This document shows, one piece after another, positions 1 through 9,124 of a stretch of 60,126 bases of DNA (positions are counted from its first letter, which is position 1; every line of letters begins with the position of its first letter). Under the pieces are notes generated by a model. The model was not told the origin of the DNA. It did no database searches and worked only from the letters and a program-made list of their open reading frames with translations. Source of the stretch: Sphingopyxis sp. (GTDB lineage Bacteria; Pseudomonadota; Alphaproteobacteria; Sphingomonadales; Sphingomonadaceae); the NCBI GenBank assembly GCA_017745175.1, contig JAGHZY010000027.1:1-60126 (forward strand), given 5' to 3'. The position numbers were made by a program, and so were the translations under genes.

Positions 1-997
1 CGGCTTCGGCGCCATCTACGTTGCCGAGGAATCGGGCGGCATCGGGCTCGGCCGATTGGAGGCGGCGCTGATCATGGAGGCGATGGCCTATGGCTGCCCT
101 GCGACCAGCGCCTATGTCTCGATCCACAATATGGCGACGTGGATGATCGACCGCTTCGGCGGCGCCGAGATCAAGGCGCGCTTCCTGCCGAGCCTCGTCA
201 GCATGGAGAAGATCGCGAGCTATTGCCTGACCGAACCGGGGTCGGGGTCCGACGCCGCGGCGCTCAAGACGACGGCAAGGCGCGATGGCGATCATTATGT
301 GCTCAACGGCACCAAGCAGTTCATTTCGGGCGCGGGCTATAACGACATCTATGTCTGCATGGTCCGCACCGGCGAGGAGAAGTCGAAGGGCATCAGCTGC
401 CTCGTCGTCGAAAAGGATACGCCGGGCCTCGGCTTCGGCGCGCCCGAAAAGAAGCTCGGCTGGAACGCCTCACCCACCGCGCAGGTGATCTTCGAGGATT
501 GCCGCGTGCCCGTCGAAAACCGCGTCGGCGCCGAGGGCGACGGCTTCCGCTTCGCGATGGCGGGGCTCGACGGCGGACGCCTCAACATCGGGGCTTGCTC
601 GCTGGGCGGTGCGCAGCGCTGCCTCGACGAGGCGATCGCCTACACCAAGGACCGCCAGCAGTTCGGCCAGCCGATCGCCGATTTCCAGAACACCCAGTTC
701 ATGCTCGCCGACATGGCGACCGACCTCGAAGCCGCGCGCGCGCTGCTCTATCTCGCGGCGGCGAAGGTCACCGCGAATGCCCCCGACAAATCGCGCTTCT
801 CCGCGATGGCGAAAAGGCTCGCGACCGATAATGGCAGCAAGATCGTCAACGACGCGCTCCAGCTCTTCGGCGGTTATGGCTATCTACGCGACTATCCGAT
901 CGAGCGGTTCTGGCGCGACCTCCGCGTCCACTCGATCCTCGAAGGCACCAACCAGGTGATGCGGATGATCGTCGGAAGGGACCTGCTGCGCCAATGA
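1..997 (+). CDS. Acyl-CoA dehydrogenase, 5'-truncated (probable isobutyryl-CoA dehydrogenase)
   Basis: The frame is open from base 2 without a start codon, so about 50 N-terminal residues of a ~380-residue flavoprotein lie outside the window; 331 residues are visible. It would oxidise a short acyl-CoA to the 2-enoyl-CoA, passing electrons to ETF. Seen are the flavin/substrate loop TEPGSGSD and the C-terminal LEGTNQVM segment, whose Glu is the catalytic base in this family. The stop overlaps the next start by 4 bases (ATGA). The next three genes are the following steps of valine breakdown, so isobutyryl-CoA is the likely substrate; that is inferred from neighbours, since the sequence alone also fits other short-chain acyl-CoA dehydrogenases. 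Confidence 0.9.
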   Translation, partial: GFGAIYVAEESGGIGLGRLEAALIMEAMAYGCPATSAYVSIHNMATWMIDRFGGAEIKARFLPSLVSMEKIASYCLTEPGSGSDAAALKTTARRDGDHYVLNGTKQFISGAGYNDIYVCMVRTGEEKSKGISCLVVEKDTPGLGFGAPEKKLGWNASPTAQVIFEDCRVPVENRVGAEGDGFRFAMAGLDGGRLNIGACSLGGAQRCLDEAIAYTKDRQQFGQPIADFQNTQFMLADMATDLEAARALLYLAAAKVTANAPDKSRFSAMAKRLATDNGSKIVNDALQLFGGYGYLRDYPIERFWRDLRVHSILEGTNQVMRMIVGRDLLRQ

Positions 998-2040
998 CGG
1001 ACGATGTTCTGATTTCGACCGACCTTCGCGTCGGCCGCCTGTCGCTCAATCGTCCCAAGGCGATCCACGCATTGAACCTGCCGATGTGTCAGGCGATGAT
1101 CGACGCGCTCGTCAAATGGCGCGGTGACGATGCGGTCGGGGCGGTCCTGATCGACCATAGCGAAGGCCGCGGCTTCTGCGCCGGCGGCGATATCCGCATG
1201 CTCGCGGAAAGCGGTGCGAAGGACGGCGCCGAAGCGCGCCAATTCTTCCACACCGAATATCGTCTCAATCATCTGCTCTTCACCTATCCCAAGCCGGTCG
1301 TCGCCTTCATGGACGGCATCACCATGGGCGGCGGAGTCGGCATCTCGCAGCCTGCGAAATATCGCGTCGCGACCGAACACACCCGCTTCGCAATGCCCGA
1401 AACAGGGATCGGCCTCTTCCCCGACGTCGGCGGCGGCTGGTATCTGCCGCGGCTCGAAGGCCGCGTCGGCGCCTATCTTGCGCTCACCGGCGCGCGGCTC
1501 GACGGCGCCGAATGTCTCGCGCTAGGCCTCGCAACGCACTATCTGCCGTCCGAAAAGCTTGCCGAGGCGAAGGCGCGCATCGCAGTCGATCCCGACCGCA
1601 TCGGCGGCATCCTGGGCGAGCTGTCGGTGACCGCATCGACCCCTGCACTCGCGCAGCATATCGAGCGGATTAACCGGCTGTTCGCGAGCGACACCTATGA
1701 GGATATCCTCACCGCGCTCGCGGCCGATGGCGGCGAATGGGCCGAAAAGGAACTCGCGACGCTCCGCGGCAAGTCGCCCCAGACGTGCAAGGTCGCGCTG
1801 CGCCAGCTCAGGGAAGGCGGCGAGATGCACGATTTCGCGGCGCAGATGACGCAGGAATATGCGATCGGTAGCCGCGTCGTTTCGATGCACGACTTTATCG
1901 AAGGCGTCCGCGCGCTGATCGTCGACAAGGACAACAGCCCGAAATGGGATCCGCCGACGCCCGAAGCGGTCACCGACGACTGGATCGACGCGATCTTCGC
2001 GCCTTTGCCCGAGAACGAGAAATGGACCCCGCTTGCCTAG
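994..2040 (+). CDS. 3-hydroxyisobutyryl-CoA hydrolase (enoyl-CoA hydratase superfamily)
   Basis: 348 residues, crotonase fold. The length and the GFCAGGDIRML motif near residues 60-70, followed by a MGGGVGIS oxyanion-hole segment and a PETGIGLFPDVGGG stretch, match 3-hydroxyisobutyryl-CoA hydrolases rather than the ~260-residue hydratases. The enzyme releases free 3-hydroxyisobutyrate from its CoA ester in valine catabolism, which avoids build-up of toxic methacrylyl-CoA. It starts inside the stop of the acyl-CoA dehydrogenase gene, which indicates translational coupling, and is followed after a palindromic repeat by the hydratase that makes its substrate. An unspecific enoyl-CoA hydratase/isomerase role is the main alternative. 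Confidence 0.88.
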   Translation: MTDDVLISTDLRVGRLSLNRPKAIHALNLPMCQAMIDALVKWRGDDAVGAVLIDHSEGRGFCAGGDIRMLAESGAKDGAEARQFFHTEYRLNHLLFTYPKPVVAFMDGITMGGGVGISQPAKYRVATEHTRFAMPETGIGLFPDVGGGWYLPRLEGRVGAYLALTGARLDGAECLALGLATHYLPSEKLAEAKARIAVDPDRIGGILGELSVTASTPALAQHIERINRLFASDTYEDILTALAADGGEWAEKELATLRGKSPQTCKVALRQLREGGEMHDFAAQMTQEYAIGSRVVSMHDFIEGVRALIVDKDNSPKWDPPTPEAVTDDWIDAIFAPLPENEKWTPLA

Positions 2041-2043
2041 GTT

Positions 2044-2107
2044 CGTCACCCCGGACCTGATCCGGGGTCCACGCGGCCATGGATGCCGGATCAGGTCCGG
2101 CATGACG
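2044..2107. repeat. Dispersed palindromic repeat, family A, copy 1
   Basis: Two ~27-base arms (2044-2070 and 2081-2107) face each other across a 10-base spacer; each begins or ends with CGTCAC/GTGACG-like ends and carries its own CCGGA...TCCGG hairpin. A second copy lies at 18442-18517. It fills the gap between two valine-operon genes without an obvious T-run, so it resembles a REP element more than a terminator. Confidence 0.8.
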
Positions 2108-2126
2108 AAAATCTGGAGAATATCGA

Positions 2127-2909
2127 ATGACCTATGAAACCCTCCTCGTCGAAACGCGCGGCGCCGTCACGCTGGTGACGCTCAACCGCCCGCAGGCGCT
2201 CAATGCGCTGAACTCGGGCGTGCTCGATGACCTGATTGCAGCCTTTGCGGCGTATGAAGCCGACGACAGCCAGCGCTGCGCCGTGCTCACCGGATCGGGC
2301 GACAAGGCGTTTGCCGCGGGCGCCGACATCAAGGAAATGGCCGACAAGCCGGCATCCGATTTCTATCTCGAGGATTTCTTCTCGAAATGGACGAGCGATT
2401 TCGTGAAGAAGGTGCGGAAGCCGTGGATCGCCGCGGTCAACGGTTTCGCGCTCGGCGGCGGGTGCGAGCTCGCGATGATGGCCGACTTCATCATTGCGTC
2501 GGACAAGGCGAAATTCGGCCAGCCCGAAATCAAGCTTGGCGTCGCGCCCGGCATGGGCGGATCGCAGCGGCTGACGCGCGCGATCGGCAAGGCGAAGGCG
2601 ATGGAAATGTGCCTCACCGGCCGCATGATGGACGCCGCCGAAGCCGAACGCTCGGGCCTCGTCGCGCGCGTCGTCGAACATGCGAGCCTCGTCGAGGAAG
2701 CGGTGAAGATCGCGACCACGATCGCCGCGATGCCGCCGATGGCCGCGATGGTGAACAAGGACATGGTCAACGCCGCGTTCGAAACGACGCTCGACCAAGG
2801 GCTGGTCTACGAACGCCGCCTGTTCCAGATCCTCGCCGCGACCGAGGACAAGGCCGAAGGCATGGCTGCCTTCATCGAAAAGCGCGAAGGCGTGTGGAAG
2901 GGGCGGTGA
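2127..2909 (+). CDS. Enoyl-CoA hydratase
   Basis: 260 residues, the usual length for a short-chain enoyl-CoA hydratase. The oxyanion-hole segments AGADIKEM and [11 protein letters not shown] are intact, as is the region around residues 130-145 ([16 protein letters not shown]) that supplies a catalytic Glu in the family. It adds water to a 2-enoyl-CoA; in this operon that would be methacrylyl-CoA giving 3-hydroxyisobutyryl-CoA. The start ATG follows the repeat at 2044-2107 by about 20 bases, and the gene ends one base before the dehydrogenase gene. Substrate assignment rests on context. Confidence 0.92.
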   Translation: MTYETLLVETRGAVTLVTLNRPQALNALNSGVLDDLIAAFAAYEADDSQRCAVLTGSGDKAFAAGADIKEMADKPASDFYLEDFFSKWTSDFVKKVRKPWIAAVNGFALGGGCELAMMADFIIASDKAKFGQPEIKLGVAPGMGGSQRLTRAIGKAKAMEMCLTGRMMDAAEAERSGLVARVVEHASLVEEAVKIATTIAAMPPMAAMVNKDMVNAAFETTLDQGLVYERRLFQILAATEDKAEGMAAFIEKREGVWKGR

Positions 2910-2910
2910 C

Positions 2911-3786
2911 ATGAAGATCGCATTTATCGGGCTCGGCAATATGGGCGGCGGCATGGCCGCGAATCTCGCGAAGGCGGGGCATGAGGTGCGTGCGTTCGAC
3001 CTCAGCGAAGAGGCGCTCGCGCGCGCGGTCGAAGCGGGCTGTTCGCGTGCCGCGTCGGCTGCCGAAGCCGTCTCCGGCGCCGAGGCCGTCGTGACCATGC
3101 TCCCCGCGGGCAAGCATGTCGCCTCGGTCTATGAAAGCGACGTTTTCCCGAATGCCGCGCCGGGCACCTTGCTGCTCGATTGTTCGACGATCGACGTCGC
3201 GACCGCGCGCGCCAATATCGAAGCCGCGACTGCCAAGGGGCTCGTCGCGGTCGACGCGCCGGTTTCGGGCGGCATCGCGGCTGCCAATGCGGGTACGCTG
3301 ACCTTCATGGTCGGCGGCACCGACGACGGTTTCGCGCGCGCCGAACCGATCCTCGCCAAGATGGGTAAGGCGGTGATCCATGCCGGCGACGCGGGCGCGG
3401 GGCAGGGCGCGAAGATCTGCAACAACATGCTGCTCGGCGCCTCGATGGTCGCGACGTGCGAGACGCTCGCGCTCGCGCAGAAGCTCGGGCTCGATCCGCA
3501 GAAATTCTTCGACATCGCGAGCGTGTCGTCGGGGCAGTGCTGGTCGCTGACGAGTTATGCACCGCTCCCCGGTGTCGGGCCGGCTACCCCCGCCGACAAT
3601 GATTACAAGGGCGGGTTCGCCGCCGCGCTGATGCTCAAGGATTTGCGCCTCGCGATGGAGGCGGCGGCGAGCGTCGACGCCGACGTGCCGATGGGTTCAA
3701 AAGCCCGCGAGCTGTACGAAGCGTTCGTCGAGGCCGACAAGGACGGCCGCGACTTCTCGGCGATCATACAGACGCTGCAGGGCTAA
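2911..3786 (+). CDS. mmsB: 3-hydroxyisobutyrate dehydrogenase
   Basis: 291 residues. An N-terminal Rossmann motif GLGNMGGGMAANL binds NAD, the DAPVSGG substrate-binding motif sits near residue 118, and the catalytic Lys lies in GAKICNNMLLG near residue 170; all are hallmarks of beta-hydroxyacid dehydrogenases. It oxidises 3-hydroxyisobutyrate to methylmalonate semialdehyde, completing the valine-specific steps except for the semialdehyde dehydrogenase (mmsA), which is not in the window and may lie upstream of it. It is the last gene of the operon and is followed by a dispersed repeat. Confidence 0.93.
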   Translation: MKIAFIGLGNMGGGMAANLAKAGHEVRAFDLSEEALARAVEAGCSRAASAAEAVSGAEAVVTMLPAGKHVASVYESDVFPNAAPGTLLLDCSTIDVATARANIEAATAKGLVAVDAPVSGGIAAANAGTLTFMVGGTDDGFARAEPILAKMGKAVIHAGDAGAGQGAKICNNMLLGASMVATCETLALAQKLGLDPQKFFDIASVSSGQCWSLTSYAPLPGVGPATPADNDYKGGFAAALMLKDLRLAMEAAASVDADVPMGSKARELYEAFVEADKDGRDFSAIIQTLQG

Positions 3787-3800
3787 CGCCCCCTCCAATT

Positions 3801-3883
3801 CCGTTCGTGTCGAGCGAAGTCGAGACACCCATCGAGACAGCGCCACGCCGAGGGGCATCTCGACTGCGCTCGATGCGGACGGG
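3801..3883. repeat. Dispersed repeat, family C, copy 1 (~83 bases)
   Basis: The left part reads TCGAGCGAAGTCGAGAC and the right part is a near inverted copy, CATCTCGACTGCGCTCGATG. The whole segment matches 24450-24533 in reverse orientation with few differences. It lies in the gap after mmsB and codes for nothing obvious. Confidence 0.85.
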
Positions 3884-3891
3884 AATTTGGT

Positions 3892-4128
3892 TCAGTAAAA
3901 GTCGGCCGTCTCTCCGCCGTCTTTGCGTGTCGTCCGGTGCACCTGCGTCGGCGCCTTGCGCTCGCCGGTGCGCACCTCGATCCGCCCGTCGACACGCCGC
4001 ATCTCGGCGGGCGCCAATATCCGTGCGCGCGCCACGCCGACAGCGGTGACCTGCGGCGCCGCCACAGGTGCGGCTATCGGCGCGCTGCCGGCGAGCAGGA
4101 GGACGGCGAGGGCGGACATGGCGTTCAT
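3892..4128 (-). CDS. Small secreted protein of unknown function
   Basis: 78 residues. An N-terminal hydrophobic stretch (residues 3-20, small residues before PIAAP) looks like a signal peptide, followed by a basic, Arg-rich tail of about 50 residues containing EMRRVDGRIEVRTGERK. No domain was recognised. It stands alone between the family C repeat and the terminator of the fadJ operon, so it is probably a separate transcript. The codon use fits the neighbours, but at this length and GC content the possibility of a chance reading frame is real. Confidence 0.5.
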   Translation of the reverse strand: MNAMSALAVLLLAGSAPIAAPVAAPQVTAVGVARARILAPAEMRRVDGRIEVRTGERKAPTQVHRTTRKDGGETADFY

Positions 4129-4207
4129 GCTCTGCCCTGACGGCAGCTCTTGCCAGTGCTTTAACCCTGAATCGCAAGTTTTTGCTCATGCCCGCGGCGC
4201 GCGCGGG

Positions 4208-4250
4208 ACAAAAGAAAGGCCGCCTGCCCCGCACCGGGACAGACGGCCTT
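4208..4250 (-). terminator. Rho-independent terminator after the fadJ gene
   Basis: On the minus strand a 7-base-pair stem (AAGGCCG with CGGCCTT, 4244-4250 and 4216-4222) with a GC-rich loop is followed by TCTTTTGT. It begins 22 bases after the fadJ stop codon, which is the expected place for the end of the long leftward catabolic operon. Confidence 0.7.
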
Positions 4251-4272
4251 GCTTTCGTAAGCGCAAGCGGGC

Positions 4273-6306
4273 TCAGAAGCCCGACTTCGCCTCCGCTTTC
4301 TCCTTGAGCAGCGGCGCGACCGCGAAACCATGTTTCTCGAGCGCCGCGACGATCTTGTCGGTGCCTTCGAGCCCCGCCCAGAACATCGGGCCGCCGCGAT
4401 AGACCGGCCAGCCATAGCCATAGATCCACACGACATCGATGTCCGATGCCCTCTGCGCCTTGCCCTCGGACAGGATCAGCGCGCCTTCGTTGACCATCGG
4501 ATAGAGCGTGCGCTCGATGATTTCCTGATCGGTGATCTCGCGCTTCTCGACGCCTTCGCGCTTGCGGAATTCCTCGATGATCTCGGCGACGCGCGGGCTT
4601 TCCGATGGGTTGCGCTTCTCGTCATAGTCGTAGAAGCCCGCCTGCTTCTTCTGGCCCCAGCGGCCCTCGGCGGCGAGCGCGTCGCGGATGCTCTCGATGC
4701 GATTGGGGTCGCGGTGCCAGCCGATGTCGACGCCGGCAAGGTCGCTCATCTGGAACGGCCCCATCGGCATGCCGAAATCGACATGCACCTTGTCGACCTG
4801 CGCCGGCGTTGCGCCCTCGAGCAGCAGCTTCATCGCCTCGACCTGGCGCGGCTTGAGCATGCGGTTGCCGATGAAGCCGTCGCACACGCCCGCAACCACT
4901 GCGACCTTGCCGATCTTCTTGCCGATTGCCATCGCCGTCGCCAGCGCGTCGGGCGCGGTCTTCTCGCCGCGCACGACCTCGAGCAGCTTCATGACGTTGG
5001 CGGGCGAGAAGAAGTGCATGCCGAGCACGTCGCCGGGGCGGCTCGTCGCGGTCGCGATCTCGTCGACGTCGAGGTACGAGGTGTTCGACGCAAGGATCGC
5101 GCCGGGCTTGGCGATCTTGTCGAGTTTGCCGAAAATGTCCTTCTTGACGTCCATATTCTCGTAGACCGCCTCGATGATCAGGTCGCAGTCGGCGAGATCG
5201 TCGAGGCTGAGGCTCGGCGTCAGCAGGCCCATCATCTGGTCGACCTGTTCGGGTTTGAAGCGGCCCTTCGCGGCCGATGCATCGTAATTCTTGCGAACCA
5301 CGCCAACGCCGCGATCGAGCGCGTCCTGCGCCATTTCGACGATCGTGACGGGGATGCCCTTCTGGAGGAAGTTCATCGAGATGCCGCCGCCCATCGTGCC
5401 GGCACCGATCACGCCGACCTTTTTGATGTCGCGCAGCTGTGTGTCCTTGGGCAGGCCGTCGATCTTCGCGGCCTGGCGCTCGGCGAAGAAGATGTGGCGC
5501 TGCGCCGCCGACTGGCTACCGAACATCAGCTTCATGAACTGCTCGCGCTCGAACGCCAGCCCTTCCTCGAACGGCAGGCGCGTCGCGGCCTCGACGCAGG
5601 CGAGGTTGGCATAGGGCGCCTCGAACCCGCGCCAGCGCTTGGCATTGGCGGCCTTCAGCTGTTCGATCACGGCGACGTCGCCGAACACCGGGCGTTCGCG
5701 CGTCGGGCGCGGGCCGTCGACGATCTTCGCGCGCGCAAAGGCGATCGCGTCGGCGGCGAGGCTGTCCTCGCCCGCGAGTTCGTCGACGAGGCCGAGTTCC
5801 TTGGCCTTCGCTGCGGGCAGCGGATCGCCGGTCGAGGTCATCGTCGCCGCGGCTTCGACGCCGACCACGCGCGGCAGGCGCTGCGTTCCGCCCGCGCCGG
5901 GGAGCAGGCCGAGCTTCACTTCGGGCACGCCGAGCTTCGCCGACGGCACTGCGACGCGATAATGGCAGACGAGCGCGGTTTCGAGCCCGCCGCCGAGCGC
6001 GGTACCGTGGATCGCTGCGACGACCGGTTTCGATGCCGCTTCGATGCTGTTGAGCACCGCGTTGAAATCGGGGCCGCGCGGCGGCTTGCCGAATTCGCTA
6101 ATGTCGGCGCCGGCGATGAAGGTCGCGCCGGCGCAGCGCAGCACGATCGCCTTGACGCTGTCGTCGGCGAGCGCGGCGGTGAAATGATCCTCGAGCCCCT
6201 GCCGGACGTGCCAGCTCAGGGCGTTCACTGGCGGATTGTTGACGATAATGACGGCGACGTCGCCATCCTTTTCCATCGTGACGCTAATGGGGGTGTCTTC
6301 GGACAT
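4273..6306 (-). CDS. fadJ: Bifunctional enoyl-CoA hydratase / 3-hydroxyacyl-CoA dehydrogenase
   Basis: 677 residues. Residues ~10-190 form a crotonase domain (oxyanion-hole motifs [10 protein letters not shown] and GTALGGGLE), residues ~290-480 a Rossmann domain ([12 protein letters not shown], then [12 protein letters not shown] and [17 protein letters not shown]), and the rest the C-terminal 3-hydroxyacyl-CoA dehydrogenase domains. It performs the hydration and the NAD-linked oxidation of beta-oxidation on the same chain. It is the last gene of a leftward operon with an ACAD10/11-like enzyme, an alcohol dehydrogenase and SDRs, so it probably finishes the breakdown of a particular acid. No thiolase is present in the window. 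fadB would be an equally usable name. Confidence 0.93.
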   Translation of the reverse strand: MSEDTPISVTMEKDGDVAVIIVNNPPVNALSWHVRQGLEDHFTAALADDSVKAIVLRCAGATFIAGADISEFGKPPRGPDFNAVLNSIEAASKPVVAAIHGTALGGGLETALVCHYRVAVPSAKLGVPEVKLGLLPGAGGTQRLPRVVGVEAAATMTSTGDPLPAAKAKELGLVDELAGEDSLAADAIAFARAKIVDGPRPTRERPVFGDVAVIEQLKAANAKRWRGFEAPYANLACVEAATRLPFEEGLAFEREQFMKLMFGSQSAAQRHIFFAERQAAKIDGLPKDTQLRDIKKVGVIGAGTMGGGISMNFLQKGIPVTIVEMAQDALDRGVGVVRKNYDASAAKGRFKPEQVDQMMGLLTPSLSLDDLADCDLIIEAVYENMDVKKDIFGKLDKIAKPGAILASNTSYLDVDEIATATSRPGDVLGMHFFSPANVMKLLEVVRGEKTAPDALATAMAIGKKIGKVAVVAGVCDGFIGNRMLKPRQVEAMKLLLEGATPAQVDKVHVDFGMPMGPFQMSDLAGVDIGWHRDPNRIESIRDALAAEGRWGQKKQAGFYDYDEKRNPSESPRVAEIIEEFRKREGVEKREITDQEIIERTLYPMVNEGALILSEGKAQRASDIDVVWIYGYGWPVYRGGPMFWAGLEGTDKIVAALEKHGFAVAPLLKEKAEAKSGF

Positions 6307-6329
6307 GGGAGAACTCCTTGGTCTAAATG

Positions 6330-7532
6330 TCAGTCGTCGATGGCGGCGTGGACAAGCGTCTTGACCTCGCGCCGCACGGGATAGGTGGAGGAGGGCATGA
6401 GCTGGGTCATGAAGACCATGCAGATCTGCTCGACCGGATCGACGAAGAAGCCGGTCGAGAACATGCCGCCCCAGTAAAAATCGCCCGCCGAGCCCGGAAT
6501 GCCTGCCGCCGCCGGGTCGAGCGTGACCGCGAAACCGAGCCCGAAACCGACTCCGGCATTCTCGTCCTCACTGAAGATTCCGACGCTGTGCTGCGTCAGG
6601 TCGCCGCCGCCGACGAGGTGGTTCGAGGTCATCAGATCGAGCGTCTTGCGGCTGATGATGCGCGTATCGCCCAGCTTGCCGCCGCCGAGCAGCATCAGGC
6701 AGAAACGGTGGTAATCGTGGAGCGTCGAGGCGAGCCCGCCGCCCCCCGAATGGAAACTGCGATCCTTCGCCCAGCGGCTTCGTGCGCCACCGTCGAAATC
6801 CTGCTTCTTGTCTCTGGGGTGGAAGGCATAGGCGTCGGTCAGCCGGTGCTGCTGGTTAGCGGGCACCTTGAACCCTGTGTCGATCATGCCGAGCGGGGCG
6901 AAGATGCGTTCGTGCAACACGTCGGCAAAGGGTTTGCCCTCGATCCGCTCGATCACCGCGCCGAGCACGTCGGTCGCCATCGAATAATTCCAGTGCGCGC
7001 CGGGGTCGAACTGCAGCGGGATCTTCGCGAGGTCGGCGATGAAGCTGTCCATCGTGTAGTCGGCATCGAAATCGTCGATCCGCGCCTTGCGGTACGCGGC
7101 GTCGACCGGCGTGCGCTCCTGAAAGCCGTAAGTCAGCCCCGCGGTGTGGCGGAGCAGGTCGACCATGCGGATCGGCTGCACCGGCGGCCGCGTCAGAAAG
7201 GGGACATTGCCGCCGCCCGCGACGAACACGCCGGTATCGTTGAACTCCGGACAGATTTTCGCGAGGGGAGTCGACAGCGCGACCTTGCCTTCTTCGACCA
7301 GCATCATGAAGGCGATGCTGGTGATCGGCTTGGTCATGCTCGCGATGCGGAAGATCGCATCCTCTTTCAGCGCCTCGCCGGGGCGCCCCTCGCCGATGCA
7401 CGACAGATGCGCGATCTCGCCGCGCCGCGACACAAGCGTCGCCGCGTGCGGCAGCCGGCCGGTGTCGACATATTTGGCGGCGAGAAAGGCGGGGATGCGG
7501 TCGAGCCGCGCGGTGTCGAATCCATGGGGCAT
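6330..7532 (-). CDS. Serine hydrolase of the beta-lactamase / family VIII esterase fold
   Basis: 400 residues. The S-x-x-K nucleophile motif SMTK occurs near residue 90 ([12 protein letters not shown]) and the Tyr motif near residue 182 ([11 protein letters not shown]), as in class C beta-lactamases and family VIII carboxylesterases. No export signal is visible (the chain starts [14 protein letters not shown]), so a cytoplasmic esterase acting on a lactone or ester is likelier than an antibiotic-inactivating enzyme. It sits between an SDR gene and fadJ, 12 bases after the former. In this place it may open a lactone or cleave an ester substrate before CoA activation; that role is inference. 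Confidence 0.85.
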   Translation of the reverse strand: MPHGFDTARLDRIPAFLAAKYVDTGRLPHAATLVSRRGEIAHLSCIGEGRPGEALKEDAIFRIASMTKPITSIAFMMLVEEGKVALSTPLAKICPEFNDTGVFVAGGGNVPFLTRPPVQPIRMVDLLRHTAGLTYGFQERTPVDAAYRKARIDDFDADYTMDSFIADLAKIPLQFDPGAHWNYSMATDVLGAVIERIEGKPFADVLHERIFAPLGMIDTGFKVPANQQHRLTDAYAFHPRDKKQDFDGGARSRWAKDRSFHSGGGGLASTLHDYHRFCLMLLGGGKLGDTRIISRKTLDLMTSNHLVGGGDLTQHSVGIFSEDENAGVGFGLGFAVTLDPAAAGIPGSAGDFYWGGMFSTGFFVDPVEQICMVFMTQLMPSSTYPVRREVKTLVHAAIDD

Positions 7533-7544
7533 AGACGGGACCTA

Positions 7545-8351
7545 TCAGTGCGAGGTCTGGCCAAGCAACTGGCGCGTGACCGGATGCGAGCTGGTGAGCC
7601 CGCCGTCGACCGCGATCGCCTGTCCGTTGACATAGCTTGCTTGGTCGCTCGCGAGGAAGAGCGCGACATTGGCCAGCTCCTCGGGCTGCGCGGCGCGGCG
7701 CAAGGGATTGAGCTGGCCGAGCTTGTGCGTGACCTCCTTGGCCTTCGCATAATCGAAGGTCGGCTTGGTCATCCCGGTCTCGGTGAGGCCGGGGCACACG
7801 GCGTTGACGCGCACGCCGCTCGTCGAAAGCTGCTGCGCCGCGACCTTGGCGAGGTTGATCACGCCTGCCTTCGACGCCGAATAGGCGCCCGGTCCCGCGC
7901 CCGAATTCAAACCCGCGACGCTCGCGGTCAGCACGATCGCGCCGCCGCGGCCCTGATCGACCATCGCTTTGCCCGCATGCTTTACCATCAGCGCAGGGCC
8001 GATCAGGTTGACGCGCAAAGTCTCGGCCCACGCGGCGGGATCGAAATCGAAGATGCCGCCCATGTCGCCGATGATCCCGGCGTTGGCGAAGGCAACGTCG
8101 ATGCCGCCGAAGCTCTCCTTCGCGGCGGCGACCATCTTTGCGATATCGGCCTCGACGCCGGCGTCGATTTCGAGCGCGACGACCTCGCCGCCCGCATCCT
8201 TCACCAGCTTCGCCGTGTCGTGTACCGCTTCGGTCTTGTCGCCGATGACGAGCTTCGCGCCCTCGGCAGAAAAGCGGAGCGCGCTCGCGCGGCCGATGCC
8301 CGAACCGGCGCCCGTAATGATTGCAACCTTGCCGTCCAACGCGCCCATCAT
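7545..8351 (-). CDS. Short-chain dehydrogenase/reductase (SDR)
   Basis: 268 residues from the ATG at 8351, chosen because it overlaps the upstream stop by 4 bases; the frame stays open further upstream but that part is the shadow of the preceding gene. Classical SDR motifs are complete: TGAGSGIG cofactor loop near residue 14, NAG near residue 92, catalytic Ser in VLTASVAG and YSASK (Tyr/Lys). The C-terminal AVDGGLTSSH is usual for this family. It would oxidise or reduce a hydroxy group with NAD(P). The neighbours suggest a hydroxyacyl-CoA or alcohol intermediate, but the substrate is unknown. Confidence 0.88.
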   Translation of the reverse strand: MMGALDGKVAIITGAGSGIGRASALRFSAEGAKLVIGDKTEAVHDTAKLVKDAGGEVVALEIDAGVEADIAKMVAAAKESFGGIDVAFANAGIIGDMGGIFDFDPAAWAETLRVNLIGPALMVKHAGKAMVDQGRGGAIVLTASVAGLNSGAGPGAYSASKAGVINLAKVAAQQLSTSGVRVNAVCPGLTETGMTKPTFDYAKAKEVTHKLGQLNPLRRAAQPEELANVALFLASDQASYVNGQAIAVDGGLTSSHPVTRQLLGQTSH

Positions 8352-9124
8352 GCGCCTCCCGAAATCGTGGCTCCGCCATCGCACACGATGGTCTGGCCGG
8401 TGGTGAATGCCCCCGCCTTGCTGGCGAGGAAGACCGCGGCGCCCGCGATCTCGTGCGGCTCGCCGATGCGCTTCAGCGTCGAGGCAGCGGTCGAGCGGCG
8501 CAGATTCTCCGGATTTTCCCAGAGTGCGCGCGCCATGTCGGTGCGGATCAGGCCGGGTGCGACGCAGTTGACCCGCACGCCCGCTTCGCCAAGCTCGACG
8601 GAATAGTTGCGCGCCATCTGCATGTCGGCGGCCTTCGAGATGCAATAGGCGCCGATGATCGGCGAGCCCTTGAGCCCGCCGATCGAGCTGATGATGATGA
8701 TCGACCCCTCGCCGCGCTCGACCATCTCGGGCGCGACCATGCTGATCAGCCAGTGGTTGGACAGGATATTATTGTCCATGATCTTGCGGAACTGCTCGTC
8801 GCTGATCCCGAGCCCGGGGCCGTAATAGGGGTTCGATGCGGCGTTGCAGACGAGCGTGGTGATCTTGCCGAAGACGCGGCGCGTCTCGGCGACCAATATT
8901 TCCAGCTCTTCCTTCGACGAGATGTTCGCGCGCACCGCGATCGCGGTGCCCTCGCCGAAACGCGCGTTGATTTCGGCGGCGGTTTCCTCGCACGCGTCGG
9001 CCTTCCGGCTCGAAATCACGACCTTCGCGCCCTGTTCGGCCATCGCTTCTGCTGTCGCCTTGCCGATGCCGCGCGACGATCCGGTGATCAGCGCGACCTG
9101 GCCGCTCATGTCGAACAGGCTCAT
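8348..9124 (-). CDS. Short-chain dehydrogenase/reductase (SDR)
   Basis: 258 residues from the ATG at 9124, which overlaps the stop of the kinase gene (ATGA). Motifs: TGSSRGIG near residue 14, CNAAS in place of the usual NNAG near residue 91, catalytic Ser in IIISSIGG, and YCISK with Tyr and Lys. The C-terminus carries CDGGATISGG. The protein belongs to the same family as the next gene but differs enough to have another substrate. Gene order next to the APH-like kinase resembles LVA-type and ACAD10/11-type clusters, where SDRs act on 4-hydroxyacyl or 3-hydroxyacyl intermediates; this is inferred from context. Confidence 0.88.
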   Translation of the reverse strand: MSLFDMSGQVALITGSSRGIGKATAEAMAEQGAKVVISSRKADACEETAAEINARFGEGTAIAVRANISSKEELEILVAETRRVFGKITTLVCNAASNPYYGPGLGISDEQFRKIMDNNILSNHWLISMVAPEMVERGEGSIIIISSIGGLKGSPIIGAYCISKAADMQMARNYSVELGEAGVRVNCVAPGLIRTDMARALWENPENLRRSTAASTLKRIGEPHEIAGAAVFLASKAGAFTTGQTIVCDGGATISGGA

